Below, one piece after another: positions 21,193 to 30,125 of a DNA stretch of 64,000 bases (the stretch's first letter is position 1; each line of letters opens with the position of its first letter). This DNA is from Yamadazyma tenuis. Lineage: Eukaryota; Ascomycota; Pichiomycetes; Serinales; Debaryomycetaceae. Both the position numbers and the translations under genes were made by a program. The notes under the pieces are model-generated. The model saw only the letters and a list, made by a program, of their open reading frames with translations. It did not search any database and was not told the DNA's origin. Where the stretch lies: NCBI RefSeq assembly GCF_029203305.1, contig NC_089467.1, positions 434,001 through 498,000 on the forward strand, written 5' to 3'.

Positions 21193-22275
21193 CTAATTGG
21201 CAATTCTCTGGGCTACCTTGATCGCGTCGGCCAACACACCGTGGGCAGTAACCTCAGCACCAGCACCAGCACCCTGGATCACCAAAGGATTTGGATATCT
21301 TTCAGTTTTGATGGAAACTACGTTATCACTTCCCTTCAAAGAAGCAAATGGATGGTCAAATCCGTACTTACCGATTCCTACCTTCACCTGGTTGGTTTTG
21401 ATGTCAACAGATCCGACAAATCTCAACACCTTGTTGTCAGCAAACGCATCATCCTTGAGTTTTTGGATATCGGCGTCGAAATCAGGCAACTTTTGCAAGA
21501 ATTCCTCGGCACTTTGGATGGACTCCAATGGCTTGGGGATCAAAGATTCGACTGGGAAAGACGTGGGTGACTCGACCTTCAACCCAGAGATTCTGGCTAA
21601 GATGGTGACTTTTCTGGCCACGTCCAATCCGTTCAAATCGTCTCTGGGGTCTGGTTCGGTATACCCCAACGACTTGGCCACTTTAACCACATCAGAGAAC
21701 TTGGTGTTGTTGGAGGCATCAGTGGTGGAAAACTCGTTGAAGATGTACGACAAGGTTCCGGAGAAAATCCCTTCAATCTTGTCGACCTTGTCACCAGTTA
21801 ACACCAAATCAGTCAAAGGTCCGATGATTGGCAAACCAGCACCCACTGTGGCTTCGTGGTACACCAACCCGCCGTGTGGCTGGGCGGAGCTCGAGAAAAT
21901 GTCATTCCAAGTGGTAATATCAGAGGAAAATGCCTTTTTGTTGGGAGTTGCAATTGAGATTCCACTCTTGATAAATGTAGGGTAGAAGTTGGCAATGGAC
22001 TCGTTGGAGGTGTTGTCAATCAAGATGGTGGGTCTGGCGGCGGCGGACAAGTAATCGGCCAACTCAGCCAAGGGCAACACAGGGTTGGAGGTGGCAGATT
22101 TGTAGGTGGATAAATCGACGGGGGAGTAGTCTTTGGAAAAGACTGCTTCTTTGGACGATCTCGCGAGGTAGACGACCTTGAAGTCGATGGGGGACTTGAG
22201 GTTTTTCAACTGGTTGATGAAGGCCGAGCCGACGACTCCGGATCCAATGATAGCGACGTTGACAGATTTAGCCAT
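21193..22275 (-). CDS. HOM6: Homoserine dehydrogenase
   Basis: It reduces aspartate semialdehyde to homoserine, the branch point to threonine and methionine. The 360-residue product begins MAKSVNVAIIGSGVVGSAF, the NAD(P)-binding glycine motif at 11-16. It contains NTSNESIANFYPTF, the ATPNKKAFSS lysine region, GAGLPIIGPLTDL, GTLSYIFNEFS and the homoserine dehydrogenase signature YTEPDPRDDLNGLDVARK. The length is that of the yeast enzyme. Translation could extend 23 codons upstream only from a GTG, so ATG 22275 is used. It converges with IML1 (77 bp apart). Confidence 0.97.
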   Translation of the reverse strand: MAKSVNVAIIGSGVVGSAFINQLKNLKSPIDFKVVYLARSSKEAVFSKDYSPVDLSTYKSATSNPVLPLAELADYLSAAARPTILIDNTSNESIANFYPTFIKSGISIATPNKKAFSSDITTWNDIFSSSAQPHGGLVYHEATVGAGLPIIGPLTDLVLTGDKVDKIEGIFSGTLSYIFNEFSTTDASNNTKFSDVVKVAKSLGYTEPDPRDDLNGLDVARKVTILARISGLKVESPTSFPVESLIPKPLESIQSAEEFLQKLPDFDADIQKLKDDAFADNKVLRFVGSVDIKTNQVKVGIGKYGFDHPFASLKGSDNVVSIKTERYPNPLVIQGAGAGAEVTAHGVLADAIKVAQRIAN

Positions 22276-22521
22276 GGTGTTGGTGAAAAGTGAAAAACTG
22301 TGTGAAGCGCGAACTGTGAACTGAGGCTGCAAAAAGTTGCACACGAAACTCTACTGAGGTCTAACACCTTACACTTAGTTGTTGTAGGACAAATTTTAAT
22401 CTATTATACCCGCGTTATCTATGTCTAGCTATCAGTTCTTTAGTCTCCTTACTTCCATCAGTTCCTTATTTTCCTTAGTTTCATCAGTTCCTTGGTTCCT
22501 TTTCTTCAGTTCTTCCGTCAT

Positions 22522-23982
22522 CTATAAAATATAAATACTAACCGCCATCACCACCGCCATCACTGAAGCAGTCACACAGCCGGCCCCGCTCTCCTTCCCA
22601 GCCGGCCCATCGTCATCGGCATCTCTGGCATCCGGATCAGTGTCAGTTCCATTCACAATATACTCACGATCATCCAAGGGCTGAGGAAATAACTCCAAAT
22701 CCACCAACCGAGAAAGATCCCATTCAATGGAAGTCTCGGTCTTGAAGCACCAAAAGATCCAGCCACTAGTCTGAGACTCGTACTGATCCAACTGGATCTC
22801 AATGAACTTGCGATAGTTCTTCTTTCTGTCATCGCTCCAAGCACTAAAGTCATTGACATCATCACATTTGCCAATGGCATCGTTGGTATAGGGCGAGGTG
22901 CCTTCCCAGCGAGTACCGATGCCTACGCCATTGAGCCACGGGGCGCAGTCGGTCAATGCCGCCAGCCATTCGCCCACCACTGCCGGGTGAGAGTCTAACT
23001 CATCGTGAATACCTTCACTGTATCCCTTGATATTAGAGATATGACCGGCAACGGTGAGGTTCAAGGCCCCAGAATCAAACACCTCGTAGTGATGGTGGTC
23101 GATCATGATGTTGTAGTTTTGGGTGGTGCGGTTGGAGGTGTTGGAGGTGGCTGCAAAAGTCATGAAGTCATCGAAATAGCCGGCAGACTTGAACGCGTCG
23201 TGGAACACAATGGTATTGTTAACCTTCTGAATACGCCGAGCATCTGCGTAGGTGTTTCGGTAGAAGGTTTCAATTTTTTTCATGGAGATTTTGGGACTAT
23301 ACGGTTCGTTGACCACCTCAATGCCAATCACTGTGTCAGGGTACTGACTAGCGATATGGCTACCGCCGTATTTAGCGTATATCTGCTGCAACACCGCATA
23401 CGTAACGTTGACGTTCTCGGTGTGGTTAAACCAACCAGGATATCCAATATCTCTGTAACCCGAGTTGTCGAACCCGTTCTGCGACCCGGGAACACCATGC
23501 AAATCGACCCATACCTTTAGGTCGTTTTTGTAGGCCCAGGAAATGGCCTTATCGAGGTACTCGGCCGCCCCGGCCACGTAGGGGTCCGAGTCGAGGCGCT
23601 GGAAGGCCCAGTAGCCGATAGGGATTCTTACCATGTTCAAGCCGTACAGTTTGATAGTCTCAAAGTCCAGTTCGTTATAAAACCCATCCCAGTGCTTACG
23701 CAACCGCTTCTTGGCTTCGGTGGGTCCAAGGGCCTTGCAATAGTGGTACTCATCCACGGGAATGTCGGCTTCGGTGCCGTTGGTGGCATTGAACGCCAAA
23801 AATAACGAAGGTGTGATATAGGGTTCGAGAACAAGCCATCCTCCAAGAGCCACTCCTTTCAATTGAAGGTTTCTGGAGGTCGTGGCCGGTTGGTACAAAC
23901 TACCATTGGACGGCAAGGTCACGTTGAAGGCGCTGACAGCGGTCCAGAGCGTGAACGCTACACTCCACCAGAAAAAGTGCAT
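22522..23982 (-). CDS. EXG2: GPI-anchored exo-1,3-beta-glucanase (GH5)
   Basis: This secreted glycoside hydrolase trims cell-wall beta-1,3-glucan. The 486-residue protein has a signal peptide (about 1-18), then LGGWLVLEPYITPSLF, RIPIGYWAFQRL and DLHGVPGSQNGFDNSG. The acid/base glutamate is E226 (VVNEPY) and the nucleophile E338 (VVGEWLAAL). SGWIFWCFKTETSIEWDL precedes an Asp/Gly-rich spacer. The C-terminus is a small-residue stretch and hydrophobic tail (TASVMAVVMAVSIYIL), the pattern of a GPI attachment signal. That separates it from soluble EXG1/XOG1 and supports EXG2. A second, broken GH5 copy lies at 5289-6714. Many N-glycosylation sequons are present. Confidence 0.9.
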   Translation of the reverse strand: MHFFWWSVAFTLWTAVSAFNVTLPSNGSLYQPATTSRNLQLKGVALGGWLVLEPYITPSLFLAFNATNGTEADIPVDEYHYCKALGPTEAKKRLRKHWDGFYNELDFETIKLYGLNMVRIPIGYWAFQRLDSDPYVAGAAEYLDKAISWAYKNDLKVWVDLHGVPGSQNGFDNSGYRDIGYPGWFNHTENVNVTYAVLQQIYAKYGGSHIASQYPDTVIGIEVVNEPYSPKISMKKIETFYRNTYADARRIQKVNNTIVFHDAFKSAGYFDDFMTFAATSNTSNRTTQNYNIMIDHHHYEVFDSGALNLTVAGHISNIKGYSEGIHDELDSHPAVVGEWLAALTDCAPWLNGVGIGTRWEGTSPYTNDAIGKCDDVNDFSAWSDDRKKNYRKFIEIQLDQYESQTSGWIFWCFKTETSIEWDLSRLVDLELFPQPLDDREYIVNGTDTDPDARDADDDGPAGKESGAGCVTASVMAVVMAVSIYIL

Positions 23983-24160
23983 TGTTTAGAATACGAGATT
24001 TGAGATTCGCGATGCCAGAATACAACAGTGCAACGACGTTTATGAAATATGTACAGAGGGGGCCGGGGGAGGACCTGTGGGGGTGGGTGTCCTGAACAGA
24101 CCCGGACTCTCAGGGAGACCTCTCCTGTCACGGCCAAAAGTCATGAATATCACATTACAA

Positions 24161-24694
24161 TTAATCCAAATCGGCTTCGGATGGCTTGTGCTCCGCGGCA
24201 GTAGCACCAGCACCAGCACCGCCTTCGCCCAAAATCGACGTCACGGCCGCCGGAGGCTTTACGGCTATCATCATGATGACGATTTCATACACGTCTTCAG
24301 GAACAGACCTCTGGTAAATACCCAAAATGTCGGTTGGGTTTGGGTACACCACCAAAGCTTTATAGAAACAAAGAGCAGCCTCGATCTTTTTGGAGGGTTG
24401 AACGGCCAACTGTTCACCCAAGGCAACTTGTTGCATGAAAAACTCTTCCTTTTGAGCCAAATCAGATGGAATTGGGCTGGCTTCCAAGTCCTGGTTTAAA
24501 GCAGTTTTGATGGCTTCCAACTTTGATTTCCGGGACTGTAACGATTCCTCAGCATCGATTTTCTTCTGCTTGACGGACTTTTTCTTCAAAGATTTTCTAA
24601 AGGCTGGATTGGTTCTTCTAGTGTAGTCAAAGTATACGGCATAACCGACCACGGCGGTGGCGACAATGGCGGTGAAAGTAAGGAATTTGGCCAT
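24161..24694 (-). CDS. TOM20: Mitochondrial import receptor subunit Tom20
   Basis: Tom20 is an outer-membrane receptor for presequence-bearing precursors. The 177-residue protein begins MAKFLTFTAIVATAVVGYAVYF, a single N-terminal anchor, followed by the basic DYTRRTNPAFRKSLKKK segment. The cytosolic domain has the TPR-like core EEFFMQQVALGEQLAVQPSK and AALCFYKALVVYPNPTDILGIYQRSVPEDVYEIV. The C-terminus is a Gly/Ala-rich acidic tail. ATG 24694 is chosen because the 25 upstream codons open only from GTG. It is divergent from the complex I gene (183 bp between starts). Confidence 0.96.
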   Translation of the reverse strand: MAKFLTFTAIVATAVVGYAVYFDYTRRTNPAFRKSLKKKSVKQKKIDAEESLQSRKSKLEAIKTALNQDLEASPIPSDLAQKEEFFMQQVALGEQLAVQPSKKIEAALCFYKALVVYPNPTDILGIYQRSVPEDVYEIVIMMIAVKPPAAVTSILGEGGAGAGATAAEHKPSEADLD

Positions 24695-24877
24695 GGTGGA
24701 GGTGGTGGACTGAAACCGAGAACGAAAATTTTTATTGCTTAGGTGCGACAAGGCAATGGGTTGGGCCACGACGGGGCTGCTTTCTTGTTCCCGCGCACCA
24801 AAAATCTGATGAACATTGAGAGTAATTTGATTGGGTATTTAACATCAACCATCAACCAACCATTTACACCATCAAGC

Positions 24878-25477
24878 ATGTCTGAAGAAACAGCGGCCGA
24901 ATCGCCCAAGACCTATCCAGACTCGACCTTCAAGCTCCCCCGGCCATTCGGCAACATCTTTAATGCCAGTGCCTATCCTCAGTGGGAGCCTGTTGATACT
25001 GCGGGAGAGACCAAGAAGATCTTCAAGTTTACCTTTTACACCACCGTGGGTGCGTATGCGTGGTTGTACTTCTGGAAGAGAACGGCTTTCAAGGTGGAGT
25101 TGCCGTTAACGGTGATTGGGTTCACGACGGTAGCCACTGCCACCAAGGGAATCATCACCAACTTGAGAGAAAAGAATGATGGATGGAACACCTTCTGGGC
25201 CGTGGCGGCCGGGAACTTGGCGGTGTTGACGGGCGGCTTCAAGACCATGCCGTTGAAGCACAAGTTCATGACGGGTATTTCTGGGGCTGCCATCACCGGG
25301 TTATTGAACCAGTGGTCATGGGCTCAAAGTGTCAATTCTCCTGGAAGAGAGGTGAAGCACATTTTGAACACGGGAGAAGAGGTTCCTAAGCAGCAGTTTT
25401 GGGACGTGATGAGAAGAAGACCGATTTCCCAGACGGTAGATGAGATGGGAGTTGGCCGGGGGATTCTCAAGCCATAG
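24878..25477 (+). CDS. Complex I accessory subunit, Tim17-family (NDUFA11/21.3b-like)
   Basis: The 199-residue product resembles the fungal 21.3-kDa complex I subunit related to NDUFA11/B14.7, a four-helix membrane protein of the Tim17/22/23 fold. Support comes from the Gly/Ala-rich hydrophobic segments (TFYTTVGAYAWLYFW, VIGFTTVATATKGIITNLREK, FWAVAAGNLAVLTGG, FMTGISGAAITGLLNQW). The conserved NDGWNTFWA and the C-terminal RRPISQTVDEMGVGRGI also fit. The presence of nuclear complex I genes excludes Saccharomyces-like yeasts. ATG 24878 is used; longer translation would need a GTG start. It converges on MGM101. Confidence 0.75.
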   Translation: MSEETAAESPKTYPDSTFKLPRPFGNIFNASAYPQWEPVDTAGETKKIFKFTFYTTVGAYAWLYFWKRTAFKVELPLTVIGFTTVATATKGIITNLREKNDGWNTFWAVAAGNLAVLTGGFKTMPLKHKFMTGISGAAITGLLNQWSWAQSVNSPGREVKHILNTGEEVPKQQFWDVMRRRPISQTVDEMGVGRGILKP

Positions 25478-25589
25478 GAGTTGCATATATACGACTAGGA
25501 TGTAAATTATTATACAGCAGTATTTACAGTAGAAGAGCAGGGGAGAGCAGTAGCACTCAAAGCATCTCAAATCTCAAGGTAGGCCCACC

Positions 25590-26369
25590 TCAAACAAGCT
25601 TGTACGGATAGTCCAAAGCCTTGTTCCGCTTCAACTTCCACAACTTCTTCTTCTTCTTGTTCACGACATGCTCCCCAAACACCTCATCACAATACTTCTT
25701 TTTCCAGCTCTTGATAAACGTAGGATCCCACAACTCACTGGCAATCCCCAAATCTTTACAACACCGCATCAACGCGTTACTTTTACACCCCTCCAACGCG
25801 GTGGCGACCTTCTCCTCGCCCCCAAAGTAGTCCTGTTCGCCCCGTGCCACACTAACCAACCGTCCGTGGCACACCAACGCATACTCTCTGCTAATCTGCT
25901 TGGGAGTGATGAAACTCTCCGTCCGTGGCGCCAAACCCCAGCCGCCTGGCCCAAACGCCCGGTTCAAGATCCGCCGGTACTTGATTTCTGGAAGGTACAA
26001 CAACCCGTCGGGTTTTATTTCAATGTCTTCTTCATTTAGCGGTGCAAGCAACACGTCTGAGACTTCTCGTGGGAACGGCGCCACGCCCAACCCGTGGAAC
26101 GAGTCCAGCCAGTTGATGGGCTGCCCAGGAGCAGGGGCGACCGGGTCGGCGACAATGGGGCCATCGTGGAACGAAATAGTGGTGGTAGTATCTGTTTGTG
26201 ATTGTTCCTGGGGTGGTTGGACCTCGGCAGTAAGTTGGCTGAGAGGACGACTTTCTTTACGCGGGAGGTCCTTGAACAACGCGTAGGCAGTGGGAGATGT
26301 CGTGTGAAGCATGTGGGCCCCGTACCGGGGGCCGAGGGGGTGGATGTGTCGAATGAACCGCGTGAACAT
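25590..26369 (-). CDS. MGM101: Mitochondrial genome maintenance protein Mgm101
   Basis: Mgm101 is a Rad52-like single-strand annealing protein of the mitochondrial nucleoid, needed for repair and maintenance of mtDNA. The 259-residue precursor has a basic, Ser/Thr/His-containing N-terminus ([21 protein letters not shown]) suited to mitochondrial import. A variable Gln/Thr-rich spacer comes next. The conserved core follows: [68 protein letters not shown] and [22 protein letters not shown]. The longer frame opens only from TTG, so ATG 26369 is used. Confidence 0.96.
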   Translation of the reverse strand: MFTRFIRHIHPLGPRYGAHMLHTTSPTAYALFKDLPRKESRPLSQLTAEVQPPQEQSQTDTTTTISFHDGPIVADPVAPAPGQPINWLDSFHGLGVAPFPREVSDVLLAPLNEEDIEIKPDGLLYLPEIKYRRILNRAFGPGGWGLAPRTESFITPKQISREYALVCHGRLVSVARGEQDYFGGEEKVATALEGCKSNALMRCCKDLGIASELWDPTFIKSWKKKYCDEVFGEHVVNKKKKKLWKLKRNKALDYPYKLV

Positions 26370-26471
26370 GGAGGCAACGGTGATTGTTATATCAATAAAA
26401 AAGTCGCGACTTCTACTGGAGATGTGGGTCAAGTTTCAAAATGCTAATTCTATTATACAATCGATGTAGGT

Positions 26472-28817
26472 TTATTCTTGGTGCTTGAGTCTCTCGATGT
26501 ACTCGTAGTCATACAAGGACTTCCGCAATGGCAGGCCCATCTTGAAGTTCGAGGTAAGCTGGTGGTAGTCATAGTTGTCTTTGAGATCCAAAATCGAGTA
26601 CTGGAGAGTGGGGTCCAACATAAACTTCTTTTCAATCTCATGCAACTGGGTATGCTTGTGTGTCAAGTAGTACTCAATCAAAACGCTGTCATGGGTCTCC
26701 AACAACTTGACCTTGTCGTCGACCGTCAAGCCCTTTAAAAATTCGGTCATCTGGTCAAGGTTGATATCCTTTAAACCCTTGTCGTCCAAAAGCACCTGCA
26801 ACCGGTCTCGCTTAAGCCACAAACGCAAGATGGGCACGTAGAAGTAGTCTTCGAACTGGTACGACGTGGTTCCCTTGGGATATTCGTGGTTCAACATCGA
26901 CATGATATCATTGGGCACATACACGGGTACTCCTCCTATCATCGAGTACCGCAATGGAGAAATCAGCTCGAACGTAAGCCAATGCTTTCTACGGTCGGAG
27001 TACAAGTTGACGCTGTCACCCTTGGCGTTCTTGTTACGAATGTAGCTGTTGAATTCCTGGGGAGGTGATTCTTCATTTTTACCCAAGCCAGTAATGTCGA
27101 TATAGGTACCAGTATCAACATCGATGAACCGGGCGTCGATGTGATTATCCTTGGGTGCCATGTCCCGGTGCTGCAAAAACGTTGCGCAATCGATGAGGTA
27201 CTTGCCGAAACCGTCGTTGACGTCTTCAATCACCAACGTCATGTTATAGTGTTTGGATAACCGGTTCAATTCGGCCGAAGGCATCTGAATATCAATGTCG
27301 ATGTCGTATGGGAACATCAACCCGTCCCAGTACCACGAAAGAAGTGGTCCGTGGGCAATCCAACTGATGATCCCCTTTTCCTCGGCAAACCGAAACCAGT
27401 TTCGCAACAACCGGTCCAAGATGATCTGCTCACGGATCTCCAACTGGGTCTGGGTCCACCCGTCCTTAAGGTACCGCAAACCCCCGTTGAAAAACCGCCA
27501 TTCGTAGTGCCAACCAGCATCTTTGTTTCCGTCAACCTTCAAGAGAGTTGCAAGCTTGTAATAGGTGGTTTCATCCTTGAGAGGCACCAGGTACGCGTGC
27601 TTCAACGACTTGTAGTGGTTCATCTCGTGCCGGTCCAACTTGATCTTCTGGATGTACGCGAGATCGTAGTGCAACTCGTTGGTCAATGCATCCTTCAAGT
27701 GGTCAAGGCGCGTCTCGTACTCGATAATTTGCTCTTCCACCTGCTCAACCTTATAATCAAACGCTTTAGGATCGAGGTACAACTCTCTCAGAGCATTGGC
27801 ACTTTTCTGACGAGTAATCAGGTTCATTTTGTAAATATCATCGTCCCAGTTGAGAGGCCGGGACTTAACTTCGCGGTTGAGGTCGCGGAACTCAGTGATG
27901 GGGTTGAGAATCACCTCGTCCACCATCAGGTCACCAGTCACGTCGATATTCTTACGGGACAAAAACTCGGAGAACATCAGCAGGTGTACGATCCTTTGCT
28001 TATAAGCAACTTGGGCTTCATAGGTGCCATCCTTGGTGAGAAAAATAATTGAAAGCGGATTTTCCTGGTGCGTCAAGAGGTGCGCCTTACCCTGCATCAT
28101 CACCTGTTTATGGGGCGCCTTGTTCATGGGTGAGCCCTTAACAACAAAGCCTGGGAGGTACTCCTTGGATGGGAGACCGATCTCGGCAAGCTCTTCGTCG
28201 GGTAAGTCACGAAGATTGACACAGAAATCAGGGTACTTGGTGGGCTTATTGACCTTTTCCTGGAGCCACCCGCAGTCGGCGCGCTCGTCCACTGGCTTGG
28301 CCAATTCTTCGTTAAGCATCGTGAGATCCACCCAATCGCTCCAGGCAAATGGTACCGTGATCATATTATCTTTAGCTTTTTCATTATGGGGGTTTTTGGT
28401 GAGAAGCTGATGCTTAATCTCATTGATGTACACCGAGAGCGTGAACCGCGGGTCGTAGAAGAGGGTGGGCTTGTTGCTCCAGTTGGGCGACTCGTCATTG
28501 GCGCCTGGTAAAAAGTCCTGGGGGTTGATTTGGAGGTTGGGTTCGGTGATTTCTGTTTGGGCCAACCAGAACCGCTCCTTATCCAGGTCGACGGACTTCA
28601 AGAGATACGCCACTTTCTCAAGCTGATCAAGCTCGGCGTACGGTTTGTTGGGAGAAAATTGGACCTGGTCGTCGGTGTCATAGGAGATGGTGGAGATGTG
28701 GTTCAACTCCGCCTGTTTCAACTCAGTTTCGCGAAGGTGGTACGTCCTGGTGAAATAGACGATGTTGGTGGCCAACACCATCACGAACAAGATCTTGATG
28801 GCACGGTAGTATATCAT
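26472..28817 (-). CDS. MNN4: LicD-family mannosylphosphorylation protein, copy A (MNN4-like)
   Basis: This is a Golgi type II membrane protein of the MNN4 family, required in yeasts for adding mannosylphosphate to glycans. From ATG 28817 it is 781 aa: a membrane anchor at the N-terminus (IKILFVMVLATNIVYF), then the long Mnn4 lumenal domain. That domain has NPTLFYDPRFTLSVYINEIKH and PFAWSDWVDLTMLNEEL. A LicD module covers about residues 480-580, with ISWIAHGPLLSWYWDG and the metal-binding DIDID of FPYDIDIDIQMP. An in-frame ATG at 29171 would add 118 residues, including Lys- and Asn-runs, before the anchor. I judge the shorter form correct. The tandem paralogue is at 30126-32723. Confidence 0.88.
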   Translation of the reverse strand: MIYYRAIKILFVMVLATNIVYFTRTYHLRETELKQAELNHISTISYDTDDQVQFSPNKPYAELDQLEKVAYLLKSVDLDKERFWLAQTEITEPNLQINPQDFLPGANDESPNWSNKPTLFYDPRFTLSVYINEIKHQLLTKNPHNEKAKDNMITVPFAWSDWVDLTMLNEELAKPVDERADCGWLQEKVNKPTKYPDFCVNLRDLPDEELAEIGLPSKEYLPGFVVKGSPMNKAPHKQVMMQGKAHLLTHQENPLSIIFLTKDGTYEAQVAYKQRIVHLLMFSEFLSRKNIDVTGDLMVDEVILNPITEFRDLNREVKSRPLNWDDDIYKMNLITRQKSANALRELYLDPKAFDYKVEQVEEQIIEYETRLDHLKDALTNELHYDLAYIQKIKLDRHEMNHYKSLKHAYLVPLKDETTYYKLATLLKVDGNKDAGWHYEWRFFNGGLRYLKDGWTQTQLEIREQIILDRLLRNWFRFAEEKGIISWIAHGPLLSWYWDGLMFPYDIDIDIQMPSAELNRLSKHYNMTLVIEDVNDGFGKYLIDCATFLQHRDMAPKDNHIDARFIDVDTGTYIDITGLGKNEESPPQEFNSYIRNKNAKGDSVNLYSDRRKHWLTFELISPLRYSMIGGVPVYVPNDIMSMLNHEYPKGTTSYQFEDYFYVPILRLWLKRDRLQVLLDDKGLKDINLDQMTEFLKGLTVDDKVKLLETHDSVLIEYYLTHKHTQLHEIEKKFMLDPTLQYSILDLKDNYDYHQLTSNFKMGLPLRKSLYDYEYIERLKHQE

Positions 28818-30125
28818 GGTGTGGGTTTCCACCAAAAAGTGATGATGTTGCGGTGATGTGTGTTTTTTTTTTTGTCGGCACAGATACCAAGTGGAAGTTG
28901 AAAAGGAGCCTAAACAAAAGGTGTATGGGAGAAAAAGCAATTTGTGGTCGCGTGCACCACTGTTCCTGCTAAGGAAGGGAGAGAAGAAGATGCGAGTAGG
29001 TCGTGCCCAATTATTATTATTTTTTTCCTCCCCGGAACTCGCAGGCAACAATAACCAACAAGAAAACACACCAATTGGCGTCTCTTCCTCATTGGTGTTC
29101 CCCCTTACCGCAAAAAGTAAGTTCTCGCCTGAGGTCAAGATATCCCGATTCCACCTTGATACGGGTCCCATGTCAAGCCGTTCTGTTGAGGACCGGTCTC
29201 AAAGCCATCTTCGGTTCGAACTTTGATAGATAAGCTTTACTATTTCATGTGCATGAAGTGTTTCAAGTGCGATTGCAAGTTGCGTGATACAAGAATCAAT
29301 GGTTTTCTTATTTAGCAGTAGTTTTGCAATGGTTGCCTTCTGGTCCTGGATTATGACATACATATTCCAATACCCTTTGAGTATTCCACCTTCACTTCCA
29401 TACACGTCTGGGTCTTATTCCATTTAATTTCCTAGTGCGAAATAAATATCCTACAGGTTCCCAGCCGTTGGACGGCTCTCTTTTGATTGGGTGGAAATGC
29501 CAAGGCCTATTGACGTGAAGAGAATTTGGTGGTTTAGTTTATTTTTTTACTTTTTTACGTGCATCCTTGTGTCATTGTTGTGGCTATCAGGCGACGTCTA
29601 TACTCCGAAAATATGATGTCCTGATACAAGAGGTGCATGTATTTTCCCAGCGCTTTAAATTATTGGGAGGATTTCAGGAGAAAGACGGTAGATCCACTTT
29701 TGATGTACCTGAGCTGCTTGGCAAATCCTCTTTGTTATGTGAAACCCAGAAATATTGATTTGTGGTTACTATACCCTCAAGCGGATTGGTGTACAATGTT
29801 GGTAGGTGCGTAACCTTCTTATGCCATTGCCTACTTTGATCGTAAATACCTGATGTGTGTTCTAAATCCCAACCTAATCTATGTTACAAGCTAAAACGGT
29901 TGCATGCAGGTTTTCTCCCTTCGAAACGACTACCGCGAAGGGCTTTTTATTTTCATTTTTCACATCTCGCTGTGGTTAGGTACAAAAATTACCCCTATCA
30001 AGATGGGTGCGTCTGAGGAGGCTAGTATTTTTTGGCCCTGGTATCAATACCGTGTCTGTGGAGCATATACTTGTACTTGTAACCGTGTCACATGATGAAA
30101 TATATTACACTATTAAAATACACAT
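28818..30125. other. Long spacer between the two MNN4-like genes
   Basis: About 1.3 kb upstream of copy A. It has poly-T and T-rich stretches (28861-28873, around 29020) and no convincing frame. A hairpin with a 7-bp stem (CCCTTCG/CGAAGGG, 29917-29942) is directly followed by CTTTTT. No tRNA-type internal promoter was found. The right end is the 3' flank of copy B. Confidence 0.5.

Noticed and set aside
28818..29171. 118-residue extension of MNN4 copy A
   Set aside because: It would place Lys- and Asn-runs before the membrane anchor, and it looks like translated promoter sequence.
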